Shown here: positions 24,201 to 39,200 of the stretch, in pieces
Layout: each line of letters begins with the position of its first letter
Position numbering within the stretch: the stretch's first letter is position 1
Made by a program: the position numbers and the translations under genes
Notes under the pieces: generated by a model
Seen by the model: only the letters and a program-made list of their open reading frames with translations
What the model was told of the DNA's origin: nothing
Database searches by the model: none
Assembly: GCF_014839805.1 (NCBI RefSeq)
Contig: NC_051140.1
Location: 15,707,826 to 15,771,825 of the forward strand
Length of the DNA: 64,000 bases
Reading direction: 5' to 3'
From: Manduca sexta
Lineage: Eukaryota > Arthropoda > Insecta > Lepidoptera > Sphingidae

Positions 24201-27200
24201 AAATACCTTTGTCGTTTCGTAAGATACCTTTAAAGTATCTAGTATGATAAGTAGTTATGGGTTTCATCATAAATTTATTATTTAATACACTATGTAAAGA
24301 TGTACAGGTGAACTTCAAGCCTGGGCATTATCTTAGGGTTTTGCAGAGATAAATGGAGGCAGGTATAATAAAAGAAATCTTCTGTGTCAGTATGTGTAGT
24401 ACAGTAAAATGCTATGCAGTATAATTCAACCTTCTGGTCGGTTACATAAATAAAAACCAATTTTTCTGTCTACTAGACTAGGGTTGTCACAAAAACCAAT
24501 AACCTAATAAACCTAAATTCGCGACCTATTAAATTCGCCTACAGACTCGTTGATCTGTAAAACAAGGTTGTCGTAAGAAGGTCATGGTTTTCGGAGAGCA
24601 TTCAAAGGATCCGTCTGCCGCTGACGTCATGGTCCGACACCATCGTAATGGGTTCCGACGTGAACGGCGCCTGTCTAGACGTATCAGCCTTGTAATGGAT
24701 TTATTAAGTCCTCCTTGAAGTTTTTAATTTATTTTTCTAGATGTGAAGTGGGGTTTTATATGATTCTGCTATGAGCTGGGACGTTTTGATAGTTTATAAA
24801 AGTTATTTGTTTTGACTTTAGACTATCGAGAATTTTGGATATATCTTGCAATATTTATTTTGAATATTAATTTTCTCAATATTCGTAAATAAATCAACAT
24901 CAACGTATATAACTGGCAGGACATTATGCTTTCATACCCGTTATGAATGTCAAGATATTGAAATTGTTTTTATACACACCTTTATGATACCTTCGAGACA
25001 GCCATACAAAAAAATTGTTTAGGCATAAAATAAGAATTTAACTGTTCTCAATTCTATAATATAAGTGCTACCTGCCAACCCTAGCTGGCTACTTTGTTTT
25101 ATCTTATGCCTTGTATTTCTTATTATTATTATTCCTTATTTAAAATGTCCATAGTTATATAAGTGATCTTATTTTTTTTAAATAATGATAATTATTCTTA
25201 TAAATCGTTTTGACGTATCATAAGTGAAACTTTGTTCGCTTACGTAATAAATAAATTATTTTAAGTGAATAATCATTAATAACAATATATTAATTACATA
25301 TTCCAATCAAATACTATAGTCATATTTTAGTATGATAAAATAAGAAATTTTACTTTAAAAAAACATTAATAACATTTAAAGTCAATTTCTAACTATCCTT
25401 GACACATTTTATTATTCAAATTTTATATTCAGTCGAGTTCAAAGCAATACAGTGTTATATGTCAGACGGTGCATAATAGCCGCCGGTCTCACCCTGATTG
25501 CTGTCCCCACCAGTCTAGACGTTAGCCTTGACGTAGATGCCTTAAGTTGAGCGATTAACTCGCGCCTGAAGAGAAGACGGATGGTCCGTGGCGACAGCAA
25601 ATTAATATAGACTGCTACATTACGCGAAGATTCTAAAGTGTGGTACGATTGCTGAAGATGATTTTGAGGAGTTTGTATTATTTGTTGTGATAATTTGTGT
25701 CGATCTAATAAACTATATTAGCGGCGATAGCCTAGTTGGATGTGGAACGGGCTGCCGAGACGAATGTCTGCAGTTTCAAATCTTAAAGGCAAACACCTCT
25801 GACTTTTCGAAAAAAAAAGTGTGTATTCTTTGTGAATTATCGCCTGCTCTAACGCTGTAGGAAAACATCGCGAGGAAGCCTGCATACCTGAGAAGTTCTC
25901 TATAGGAATTTCGAGGGTGTGTGAAGTCTACCAATCCGCACTAGGCCAGCGTGGTGGACTAAGGCCTAATCCTTCTCTACAGTAGAGGAGGCCTGTGCCC
26001 AACAGTGGGATAGTATATACTACAGGGCTGAAATTATTATTAATAAACTATACACTACCTAATGCCTATTGCAATTAAGCATAGAATAAGTCACGTTATT
26101 TCGATCTTTAATTCACTGTAGTCCTATTACAGCATAGTCATATATCATGTGAAATTATAAGGGACACGGGCATCCCAAAACCAACACCCGGAAAAATATC
26201 TTTAGATCAGAAACGTGAGCTAATAATTTATTCATTTTGCGTGCCTTATGTAGCGGTACGACAAGATTATAGGAATGGAAGAAAGGTGCAATGTAATTAT
26301 TCATTGACATTTCGTTATTGGCTGTAGCTAAAATCTTATATATTGAAATAAAAATATTTTCTGATTGTATCGCGTTTTTTTATATTATAATATTTCAAAG
26401 ACTTTTTTTACAGCCTTTATAGTCACGGGGGAGACTAAGGTTCGTTCATCCGCAAAATTAGTTACAATATCTACCTACATTTTACAATTATACATATTGT
26501 AACTTATAAACTAATTACATAAGAAATCCTTATAATATGGTTAACTAGGCTATCGTTGTGGCACCGTCAAAAATATTTTTTCGAAGTAGATCACATTTTG
26601 CATTATTCTGCGATAAAAAGTTGTCTATAATATATTCAAGACTTGGGCTAAATGATACACATCTAAGTATATTCAGTTGATTATGAATTAATACCAACTA
26701 AATTCCAAGACATACAAACTTTCATAACATTCATTGCAGGATTATACGATAGATACAATGCGAAAAATTAGGGTAATCAGTTGATTGATTTGCTATTAAA
26801 AGACCTCTTTAAAGCGGTTAGTAGGTTACAACGATTTGTCCGTCTGTAGCAGACGTCCCGGTTTAAGAGCACATATGTTTATTTCATGCTAAGCGACTTT
26901 TTCTCTCAAAGTAACTTCTACTCCTTGTATATATTTTAAGACGGCAAATACAAAAGTCATTATGTCAATTATGCTCCCAAATTAATGGTTTTCAAATAGC
27001 ATAGATGTCAAACACGTTAACTGGAAAATAAAATGTGCATGAAATAGGCCCTAGCCTGTCTTTTTTTCCTATGAAAATCTTTGCAATAAAAAATGATATT
27101 AGATTGTGATTTGAGATAGAAATGAGGATGTAGCGATTAGAAAGGAATTTTAGGCACTTGAGAGGGTGTAACTATGTTTCGGGCCCCCGGAGAGCAGGCT

Positions 27201-30200
27201 TGCCGATCAAGCAAACAAAAGTAGTCTTATTGTGATTTAAAAATGATGCTGGATTTTCCATGCCAAGAATATGCCATGAACCATTACGTTCGTAGTTATG
27301 TCACTGGTATCAAAAAGAAGTATAACAGCAAATTTTATACTATGAGTAGGAAGTATCATATCGGTTACAGAAAGTATCTGCTAGTCGTTCATCAAGCACC
27401 TATATTGTCTGATAACATGCGCTTGGAGCATCAGAGAGCTCAATTGAGTCATTCAAATTGATACACAATACAAGATAAATGAATGCCGTTCTATTGGCTC
27501 TTTCATCGTCATGCCTTTACCGTATGTGATTTGGGTACATTGTGCAGTCACAATTTTATATTCGTTTTGTCTGGGAGTCAAGATTCTTTCCCATAATAGT
27601 TATAGTGCGTTTTTTTAAATTTGTCGTTTATTTAGTCTAGAACTTGTTCTCTATGCTTGCCAAATATCATCTCAAAAATCATTGTATATTAGAATTCTCT
27701 CAAATCCTACCAAGTGGACTATAATTGAAATCTTAAAAATAGAGTCTGCGATTTTTCTAGAATCAATTGCTAAATTCTAAATCTGCGCACAGCGGGGTAT
27801 AACTAGTTAATTAGTAGACGCTCCCCAAGAAACTACAAGATATATTAATCACTTATGTAATTGACCTTGTCGATACAGTGGGCGAGTGACTACACCAAAA
27901 CGGGTTCAGTCTCGCTGCAGTAATGTAAAGCAATAAAAATCGGGATCTGTTTTGTGTGAATTTAAGATATTTTTATTAAATCCAAAAAGTCAGATTTCCG
28001 TTTGATGTGATATGGAAATTGAACCTAAAAATTTACGTTTGAAGTTATTTTTAAATTAGTATTTAAAAGCAAGCACATTTTTTTGAAAAATATGAATTTC
28101 GAATTCAGTCATGTTTTTATTCAATAGTGATGTTGACAGATGTAAGTGAAGATGCGTGGTTAACTAACATCCTACATGGATATTATTTACGTGTCTGGCG
28201 AATCCGTAGGTTGATATTTTTATAATAGGAAATATTATATTGAATGTCATAATAGAAATTAACCGTAATAATAACAAAATAATTATTGTTTAACATTCTG
28301 CGTGTGGGTGCTACAATCTCGTACTACTAAAAATTTATGAATTTGCTTGTTTTCTGGAATATTCTAGACCGTAATTGCAATTAAGAAGTATTCAAACAAT
28401 GATTTAGGAGTATTGTGGAGAGCGTCGATCATTTTACAGTTCGATGCTTACAGTTAAATCATTTGCTTGTTTGTCTCTCATTATATGTAAAAAATAAGAT
28501 CATATTATGGATAGGTATTCTAGATTTTGATAATGAGATAGACAAAACTTTGATACTCAGATGCTCTCCTGTCTATAAATAACCTAATATAAATATTGTT
28601 GAAATGATAATTACTTAAATTAATCATTTAACCATTTGAAAAGTCTACTTTCACTAAGTATGCATTTAAAATCAAATTTAAAATCTACAAAAATGCATTC
28701 ATGTTGATTAAAATCTATTTTAAAAACGTATAAAAAAATGATTTAAAAAGTTTCTAAGCTTGATATAAGTTTACAATCAAACCTAAAATTAAACAATAAT
28801 AAAATAAAATCACAAAAATAACCCTCAAGGGACGATATAAATTACATGTGGCAAAAACAAATATACGTTAAAAGCTATTACAGTTTCAAAGTCAAACAGT
28901 CAATAAATCTCTCCGTAGGGTATTTGTATGACAAATACACGATTAATATTATTCTGGCACTGGTTAGTTTGATAAAAACTAATACAATATGCGAATGTTA
29001 TGTAGACATTTATTAAATTCTTTATAGAACAAATTGCCTTGAGTTGAAGGAATGGATTATAATTTGCATATTTAATGGACGTTGGTCAGTTAATAATGTG
29101 AGATACATGCCAACCGTTTCAATTAATAAAATTGTACCAGGACTTGTAGAAAAGTATTTTATTATAATGTATTTATATAGTTCAACATAAATTGCCAATA
29201 TGGCGTTAGAATTAATTGATAAATTATGTGAATGCAGTGTCCATTCGTTATCGCGCCCAGGTAGCGAAAACCTCTCTAATCTTTTTTCGATTAAATATTA
29301 TCTTTCAACCACCACCACTCTGTTTGTTATCTTCATTGTCTGTGTTGCCAGAGTATTAAAAGTTGATAGTTAAATTAATAATTATATCGGCGGTTGAAAG
29401 GCTAATTGTAATTAAGCGACATTTTTTACGACACTAAGTTCCATACATATTAAAAATCAGACTATTTTCCATGTTTTTTTTAATCCAGTTAAAATTTTTC
29501 GAAAAAACAATGACACTCTAATCAATTAGCCTTTCAACCGTCGAATTAATTATAATATTATTACCGATCAGTGTTGGGTTTATAAAACTGATTATAGTAA
29601 TTTACTAACAATTTATGAACAGCTGTGTATTATTTTATTTTTAAACCTTACGTTAGCCAGTTTGGACTGTTTTTGATGCCACAAGTCCACGTGGTTCTAT
29701 AATTATTTCAGATATAACCGATATGCGAAACTCTGATACTTTAGAGTTTTGTGTAGTCATCATGATCTATCAAGAACCCATTCTATTTATTATAAAACAA
29801 AGTCCCCCGCCGTGTCTCTGTCTGAAAGCGATAAACTCAAAATGTACTAAACGGATTTCCATGAAATTTGGTATGGAGATAGTTTGAGACCCTGGAAAGG
29901 ATGTAGGTTACCTTTTATACCAAAAATATAAATAATATTAATAAAAAATTCCACGTTATCACACGATGTATGATAGCGTGATGTAGTCTCTGCAGCAGAA
30001 TTAATATCGCTTTTGATATCCAGCGCAGCATGCAGGAAAAGCGACTTGGCACATACCATTTGCTCATTCTGTGACTTGGTTGAAGTTTGGCCACAGTATC
30101 TAATTATTTTTTATGTTGCATGTTAGAAGAGAAGAATTTTAAAAATCAATTTGCTTATTGAAAAATACGGCTTCATCTTAGTTTCCATAACAAAAATATT

Positions 30201-33200
30201 ATGTAGAGAGCAATAATATGTTATATTAATTCGCAAAGAGAAACGTACTCCTTTTTAAATGCAGTGCGCGCACGGAGGAGTGAGATTTGGTGTAATTAAA
30301 ATTCATATAATACATAAAAAATAAATTTATATGTAATAAGTGTTACCAATAAATTCCATGGTCGAATTTCGACTGGGTGACCAGAAGTATGTTATTAATT
30401 CAAATAATATTCCGAAGTTTGAACTCCCCTAAAAGCTTGTTACTATGAGACCATCCGTGATATTTTCCAATTAATTCAGTAGACACACTATCTACATACC
30501 ATACTTATTGTACCTCCCTATTTATATAAAAAGTCGCGCATTACAAAACTAACATTCCTCATAATCATTATCCTCATTCTAAATACTTTCGTATGGTGTG
30601 TTGAGGCTGGAGTGCAGTGGCCGTTTCCTGTATATAGGTTAACAATTTCAGCGTACAACCATCTCGTATGAAGGCGTGGCTCCAAGATTATAACTTGATA
30701 ATAATATCTGCCTTTCCTCTAGTTTTATATGTGTCACTTTTAGCTAGAAACATAAAAGTATCCATTTGAAATTAATATTTGTGATTGAAAAAGTCTATTT
30801 GAGATGTAAGTGAAGAGACTGTAGTATTAGTTACTTCATTCATAGATCTTACGAAACCGAATAAGTATTGTTCAGTAGGATTAGCATTGAATGACTTCAT
30901 GCGGTTACATTGCCCTTACTACAACGGCCGCCCTTACTCCTTCCAATAACGCTAACGAAGATCATTATCATACCCCCACACACCACTACCCGCCACTATG
31001 CACCCTTGAGTGCAGCGTCGAAGGTTGCGCCGGTGCATTGACTCCGACTAACCGGCCAAATTCAATTCCAACGTTGGGGCATTACTCTGTTGAGGTGAGA
31101 CGGACTTTTCACATCAGTTGGTTTATAAATGGGTGGTAGTATAAGCAACAGGTGGCAGCGTTGCGCGTTACGTAAGTCCACCGGCGCGCGCACCTCATTG
31201 AGGCGGTTGTACGCCGTATCGATTAGGAGTAAGGCCGTTCATCGATCTGAGGGCCGCTGTGTGCCGCCCAGAGCGTCTTTTTAATGTTCAACGTCTTAGC
31301 TCATCAATTGTTTTTTCGTAACGAGGCTAATTAGATGCGAGAAACCGGCCAGTGATTAATTCTTTTTTAATTTCATTCACGAAATCTGTTTGAATTAGAG
31401 CTAATCAATAAGCCGAGCTGGTGTCAAGGGTCGGAGTCTGAAACGTAAATAGGGCACACACGTGAGCCACAGGGCGTCGCCGATTCGTTTGGATTCGTAG
31501 AACGCATTGTAATGATTTATGGGAGTGGCCGAGTAGAGATTCGACTGGCGCAGTGAGCTCGCAATCACCTCTACTGTCAGACTGGCGGTGAATGGGATTG
31601 TTACAATGTTCATAAGTCTGAACACTTTGAATTTACAATGCTAATAAAGATCGATGTTCGTCGAGAATCACTTTGTTTTTTGATTTTATTTTTCAAAGAA
31701 GAAAAGCTTCATATTTACAATGCATTCGCATATGTATGCGATGTAAAATCTATATCATAGTAATATTTTGAGAATATCTCAATCAACAACTTTTATGTAG
31801 TAAGTTCTAAAATGTTATATTTATAGTTTTCCAACTTATTCTTTCGTTGAGAGGTATAATATTACGTGCCGTTATGGTTGATTGGACGTGTAGACCGTGA
31901 AGTAGAGCGCATGGAGAGCCTTCAGTTTCACAAGTGAACAATTAGTAAAATACCAATATTTTTTCAAAGTTTTTTTAAGAGTATTTTTGTGCTCTTTCTA
32001 TTGGTACTTTCTATTATCTGGTGCGATTTTATCACTCATTTTTACCGTGCAAGTGCAAACTTAGGAATAAACTCCTTGGATCAATGTTCCCCGAATGCCA
32101 TGACTTGTCCTTCTTTAAACGAGGCTAAAAGAGTTCTCACCTTCAGGTAGGCAACGGCTTGCTGTGCCTCTGGCAATACAAAGTCCATGGGTGGCAGATG
32201 CTGTTTCTCATTAGGTGGACCGCTTGCTCATTTGCCTAGTAAGGAAATAAAATAAAAGGCCTTAAATATTCTCCATACAAATTTAAATTTATTTCACAAA
32301 ATCTGATTATTTCATTAAAACTGCTAGTTAAAAGACATTTGAAATGTTTTCAAAAGATAAAATAAGAAGACGTTATTAAATCTATGATATAGTGTCGACT
32401 GAATTTTTGTAATAAAATGTCGGTTAATGAATACAAATGCTCACAGAATTATTTTTGATAATAAAAGGTATTTGAAATTTTTTACACCTCTGTTATAACT
32501 GATAAAGTATTTATTTGTAATTAGATGTAATTATAAATTGTTAAGGATTTAAAATACGTAGGTTCTGGGTTTCATATTTTAGAGCCCTATGAATTTGGGC
32601 TTTACGTGACCTTAGGATAAAAATTACTGCTCTTACCTGGTAACCCATTTTTGCCTACCATTTAGTATCTACCTTATTTTATTCTAGTATGAAATCCATT
32701 CTAGGTTAATTAAGAACTTAAAGTAAATCCGTGAAGAAGATAAACGAGGCACTTCAATAACTAAGGCGTTGAATTTAACCTTTGTAACAACTGCACTGTT
32801 AATTAACAAACGGAGAATAAACGTTAAATGAGTTGTTAGCAAGAACACTTCACCGGCTGTGAAAATCTGTTAAGGTGCAGTTAGATTCACTCTTCGTTCT
32901 GGTCTTTAATATATCGATACTCTTTGTCGGTACATGAGTCAGAAGGGGCTAGGGTTTTAAAAAAAAATATTTTGACAGTGAAAAGAGAGTGAACATTCAA
33001 AGCGGACGTATGAAGCGAAATTGTCGTGAAATTACGACCTAGCTCCTGAAATAAAGATAAAAAAAAAATAATGATACCTGATTGTATTGTAAGAATAATA
33101 TTATTTTAGAGTATTAGTATTAAAAATAAATGGTTTAAAACTAGCTAACGCTTGGACTGTGAACGAAAATGTTTTGTGGAAATATTATGTGTAGGTAATA

Positions 33201-36200
33201 ATTTTTGATAAGAATTTCAAAGACTTGCATTTCAAGGCCGCTTGTTAGATTCAAGCCTTAACCTTCTCAGGGGAGGATACCCGTTTCTAGCAGTGGCATA
33301 GTATAATACAGCTATAGTATTATTATGACCATAAAACCTTTTTTTGTTAGGGATTTGAATACAAATTAAAAAAAAACTAAACTTACAGATAAATGTTGTA
33401 TCAAAAAACTCACCGAAACTAGCAACATCGACGTTTTCCCGAACCGATGTAAACCACAAACAAAATTCAACGCACGCCCAATAGCCGTCGGTTTTCGATG
33501 AACGTTAAAGGGCTTCGGGTCGAATCGGTTTTTAATGTCTACCCTCAATTTAACGGAACGCGGCACTTACGCACACCGTTACAAATTTAAGTGGAAATAA
33601 ATGAATATTTGTCACGTCATTTTAGTGCAATTTACGCACAACTTAATTTGTTAATGTGGACCCTGACTTAGTTTTCATTCGAAGTCTGCAATTAGAACAA
33701 AAATGAGCGTAAATAACAAAATACTCAGTGTTCATTAGCAAGTCCTATAGAATAAATAAAATTTCTTAGTTCAACACTTCAATTCATTGCGTCTGTTGGC
33801 ACTGTCTCGGGTCTCGTTTAGCTGTAGTCGGACTAAATGATTTATTCAGCGATGTTAAGCTTCACTCGGGTATTTGCGGCTATTAGTGCGCTGTTGGAGC
33901 CTTCGATTTATTATAGTGTTTAATAAATTTCATGTAAATTATAACGCTTAATGATTCTTTGAAATGTTGATTCTAAGTAATATAAATATATTATTACGTG
34001 TTATATTCATATTATGGATAATATGAATACACTTTAGAATGTTCTGCTTTTGACGACAACAATTCACTCCCTAACATACCTCTAATTAATAATTATTAAA
34101 TAACATACGCTGTATTTGAAATGAAATTACTTTAGCGGGAAGACTTTTTCGTGGGCGAACCCGCGTACGAAAGCTATTAAATAAGAAATGTCTATCAAAT
34201 AAAACTTGTGCAACAAAAGACTTAAAGCAAAAGACACTAATATCTGACAGTAGTCGAAGTTAATTGTCCTTATTCCAAGGTATCCAGAAATCACTTTTAC
34301 AAAACAACACTTACCATCACAAATGATACTTCCAATTTACGTATTGTGATATCATTTTAACCGTCCCCTAAAACCCCTTGAATTCATCCATTAACAGCAT
34401 AACATTACGAACTTAATGCAAAACTATTATTAATTGCACGGACATTATAGAAAATATGATGACATCATTGTTCAATTTTAATCTAACCTCATTTCTAAAG
34501 GCATTATATCTACGGTACGAGATATTGCATGACAGTTGACAGAAGTCCATTATCTCCCACGGTGACGCTGCATGTGGCAAAGAATGTAGAATCGAACAAT
34601 GCAAAATGCACTTTATTTTAAACAAATATGATACCATTTACAGTAGCGACATGGATGCGGTTATCACTTAATTCCTGTAGAGTAAATGGTTACTTTCATG
34701 TTTTACGTAATTGCTTTGGAAATGGCTTTGAAAAAGGTGAATTCGACGGATTGTAATTTATATATAGTTTTTATATTGCTTCTTAAATTCCTTTTAGACT
34801 TACACGCTATGATACGTGTTTTTGAAATTGCATTTATTTTTCTACCTGAACAAATTCGTAATGATTTTTTTATTTTTTTCATTTCGATAAGGAAAAATGG
34901 ATTAAATGTTACATGCATATATGTTTTGAATTTTGTCAACTACTGTCGTGGCTGACATGGGCGCCGCCTGCCCAGAAATCAATCACAAAAAGTATAAGTC
35001 ACTGAATAAATCTGCAACAATAGGAACTATCGAACACAGACGTTTTTTATGATATAACAAACTGAACTGAACAAAAAAACTTAATTATATTATATAGTAT
35101 AGTGCGTAGATGTAAATGCACCTCCCTAAAACTAATCTTGGCAACGCCCATGGTGGCTAACTACACCTATATTCAAATGACGGTCTACACGGACTCGTAT
35201 CAATTTTACAAAGTAAATATACCTATTTATATTCACATTATTCTCCCCTAATGCGTCATTCAACCCACTAATTTGTAAATCACATACGGAACCCGCTAAT
35301 GAGAGTTTCACTCACACTTGACGATACGTGGCGGGCGGCATTAGGGCGGGACCGCGTGCCGCACAAGTCAACACTGCTGTGATATATTGTTTTGACTTAA
35401 TATTTTGGATTTTATTCGAATTCTTTCGGAAAAAACCTAGTAATTACAAAAGTAAAAAGGAAAATGATTTTCTCTTTCTTTATCTTTCGACAATATAAAT
35501 AATATTATGTATATATTTATATAAATATATCATTTAATACGTAGAAACAATATATCTTAGAATGTTGTAACAGTGAGCCAGTGAATTGTTAAAACTAATA
35601 GAATACAAAAAAAAATTATGGCAATAACATATCCTATCGACAAGTCTATCGCTAGAATATGCCATACCTAATAACCCCCTATACACAAATATATGTCTGA
35701 GCTCTCGGGTTCGACTCCTGGGTTTGGCAAAATGATGTTGGGTTTTTCTACTCCGTTTCAGCCCGTAGCCTGGAGTTTGTGCCATAGGCGATAGGATCTC
35801 CACCTATCACGTCATGGGACGGAACACACATGGCGAAAAGTCTTGATAGCACCTCTGCATACCCCTTCGGAGAAATGAATGAAATGATGAAAGCGTAATA
35901 TTCGTGTGTATGTAGGTTTCTTTAGAAACTTATCCTTTACGTTAAAGCAAGCAATAGTATTAAGTTAGGTAGATCCCTAAAGATTGACTAATACTAAATT
36001 ATACTGGTAAATAATTTCGATTATTGAGTAATATTTTGACGGCCTATGCACCACAGTTATAGTCGGCTTGTGAAATTTCAGAGATTCGTTTCTTATTGTA
36101 GTAAGAGGTTACTTGATCCCAACCAAGTATTATTTATTTATTTGATGTTCATTATACCCACCACGCAAAAGTGTGTTTTACCAATTATCTTTAATAAGCA

Positions 36201-39200
36201 GTATTTTAAGTAACCCCTGTTACGTTATTTTTCGTCTAACGTGACGTCATTTGTGACTCTTCAACATAATAATCAGTGACATATATTATGTGTATAGGCG
36301 AATATACACATGTTAGGTATATTTCTATATCTATATGAAACTGAAAATTGTTTGCCTTTCTTACGTCGGTTTACAACTTTCTTTACAACAAAGAAAAATG
36401 TACTCTATTCTGTTGCGAAATAAAAGCAGGAAATACATGTGACTTGTGAGAGTAGTAGTTTATGCAACAATAATTATAGTTAAATACATTAAAGCTTATG
36501 CACGGCGTAAAATGGCACTTCTGTGTGTACTAGACTATAATATGTAAGTCTGCAAAGCACTATGTACATTTCCCGTAGCGGTGCTACGCAGGCTATATGT
36601 CGTAGCAAGTTTAGGTTACGTAGCACTTTCTACGCTGATCACGATATTCAAATATGTATGCAAAATTTTGTCACATTACTTAAACTTCATCACAATAATT
36701 TTAGTAACAGATACACACCTATATATTACCGTGGAGATTGGCTACGATTCCGTAGCATGTCTACGCAAGTTCATAGTGTATTCGTAGAAGCCATCTGATG
36801 CTCGGTTGCGGCAATAAAGCTAACCGCGAGCGGACATAGGACGATTCACGTTGTGGGACAAGTCCGCTCACCCTGCGGTATTCGGGGACTTGCAACTGCA
36901 GTACAGTGACCTCGTGCGTACGCGAGGGGTACTCAGAAGTAGGTCACGGCCCCCTCCCGCCTGTGTCACCCCCCGTGCCCCGGCCCGTCCCGCCGTCTCC
37001 GCACTCGATCGACCGCCAAAAACGCGCTCTGAAAATCTTTGAACTCAAAGCGAGCTTTGACTTTTTGTTTCATCATTGCTTTTAAATACGCGTGTAACAG
37101 ATTTCATTTTATTTCTCGCTTGTAGGTCAATTGTATTGTTGAGTAATGGAATCCTTTGTTTCGAACGTTCAACCCGTTTCCGCGCCGTAATATCTCTAAA
37201 TGACATCTCGAATGAACATTTCCTGATTAAACTGCAGTGTATATTATAAGGACATTTTGCATTTTGTTGTGCACACAACTACATATTCAATTGTACTAGA
37301 ACCGCTGCGATGTCGCGCGCACCGGAAAAATAACGGAAATAGGAATGCAGGGTGAACTTGTTTGGAAAGTAATTTATGTGGATGGAAAGGGTTTGGTTGG
37401 GTCGCTTGTAATCTTATTTTCACATAAACATACATTGGAATCACGCGTTTATACCCAAATCTGTTTGTACGATACTTTTTAACTGGTTATTGTTTTATAA
37501 TAAAGACATTTATTAATGTACCTATTTGAAATACAATACCTAATAGAGTCTGTAATTTGAAATAAAATATGGAGCATTTCGTAGAAGGATCAAGGATCTA
37601 CGAGATCATGTCGCGAATGATCTAATATTTGTAGATCGCAAATAACTTTCTCCGGTTGTGAGGATCGGTAGCTCATGTATTCCTATTTTAAAATAGGTAT
37701 AGTACTACGTCAGCTCGTTAATCTTTTGTATGAATGTGACGAACAAGCTAGTTGTTCACTTGATAATATTTCATTAAAAACCAACGTCCGTGAACACTGA
37801 ATAAGAGAAAAATCTTTTATAAGGAAAAAAAGGTAGGCTGGGAATAAAGTTAATTTGGGTCCTTGGCATTCTCACTTCACAAAAGTAACTCTAATACTGT
37901 ACTAAAGTTTTTATACCAGTACTTAAAACCCACCCTTTGTTATTCTTTAAGACCTACCGAAGAGACGACGTCATGCACGTCTACAGCGTAGTCAAAGCCT
38001 ACGTCGTAGGCAAAATAGCTACGCAATCATTGCATTATTTCTGTCTAGACTATCTCGGTGGCGTAGTTGGATTGCGTGCGCAGTACGACCTCTACTCCGA
38101 AATCCCGGGTTCGAAACCCGACTTGGACAAAGTGATATTGTAATTTCTGCTCAGTATCAGAACAGAGTCTGGAATTTGCGCTCGATATGGCGACAGGTTC
38201 GCCCGCAACCACATCATGAGATGAAATATACGTGGTGAAAAGTGGAGTGCCCTGGCGGTATCCTTTACCTTACTCCATTTGGGATTAGACTTTTACATAA
38301 TAGAGACTTATATGGTGTACAAAGTCCATGTTAAAAACAAACATACTCAAATAATCATCGTTATCGACTATTTTGAGCTCCATCATTACTCTAATGATAT
38401 ACATTTGCCTGTTAATCACCTCGTTTAAGCTTGAGTACAAATGCTAATGGAAATACAGCCCTGTAGGCTTAGGGACAACGATAAATATTTTTAAACCCTT
38501 ATTCAAGCACGGCAAAGTGCCTATATTGAATCTGACGGTAAGTATAGTCCTTTTAAAATGTAATGCCGGCTTATGAAATGCCTCCCATCCCTCGCCAGAA
38601 TTATGCCGACCTACTTTACTGGAAGAGTAAAGTATGAGGCGACACTGTAATAAGAATGGACTCTATACACTCCTAAAAAAAACGCTATGGGTTATTCACC
38701 AGAGAGTGGTCACTATGCAGTTGACTAAAAAAGCTAAATTGCGTTGGTCGTTCCATGTAATTAAGACAAACTACAGAACTAACAAGTTGACAGGTCGGTT
38801 ACGATGAGTTTCCTATAGTTACCATTGCAACCTCTTTTGAAAACAGAACAGAAGTCCGTTAACGTGTACTTCAATCTCAACCATTGCAATATAGCGCCAC
38901 GCAATACTTTATATTTAAAGTTCTGAATGGTATTATTATTGACAAGCAGTCGTGTTGCATCAGACTAGAGAATTGTAATTCCCAAGTCAACGCTCCATGC
39001 CTTATTCTGTTTGTACCAAGACGTTTATACTCTATAATGAAATGAAAGCTCTAGTTTTATGTTCTCATCGCAGGAGAATGGCCGCGCGGCGCCTGATCTG
39101 ACGGCGTCGCCGGGGCGCGCGCCGCCCGGCCCGCCGCAGCCGCCGCGCGCCAACCATGCGCCGCCCTGCGTGCTGCAGCCAGACTTCAGAAAGGTTGCCG

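Larger units (their letters stand above)
12258..39073 (+). other. syd-1: First intron of syd-1 (26.8 kb)
   Basis: Bounded by gtatgc and tcgcag. It is mostly AT-rich, with SINEs (25,721; 35,690; 38,050), a decayed family A tail (33,228), LINE 3'-end-like repeats (21,340; 32,140), Helitron-like pieces (29,795; 34,135), a MITE (29,381), a 22-bp palindrome (20,438), CTACG/CGTAG clusters, and two G/C-rich islands (19,725; 36,820) that could be internal promoters. I see no nested gene that I can defend. The stretches 12,400-19,200, 21,500-25,500, 26,060-29,370 and 30,100-30,870 show nothing specific. Confidence 0.7.

Noticed and set aside
30891..31139. Stand-alone small gene in syd-1 intron 1
   Set aside because: Coding bias is only moderate and no homologous domain is visible; kept only as a possible alternative exon in the findings.
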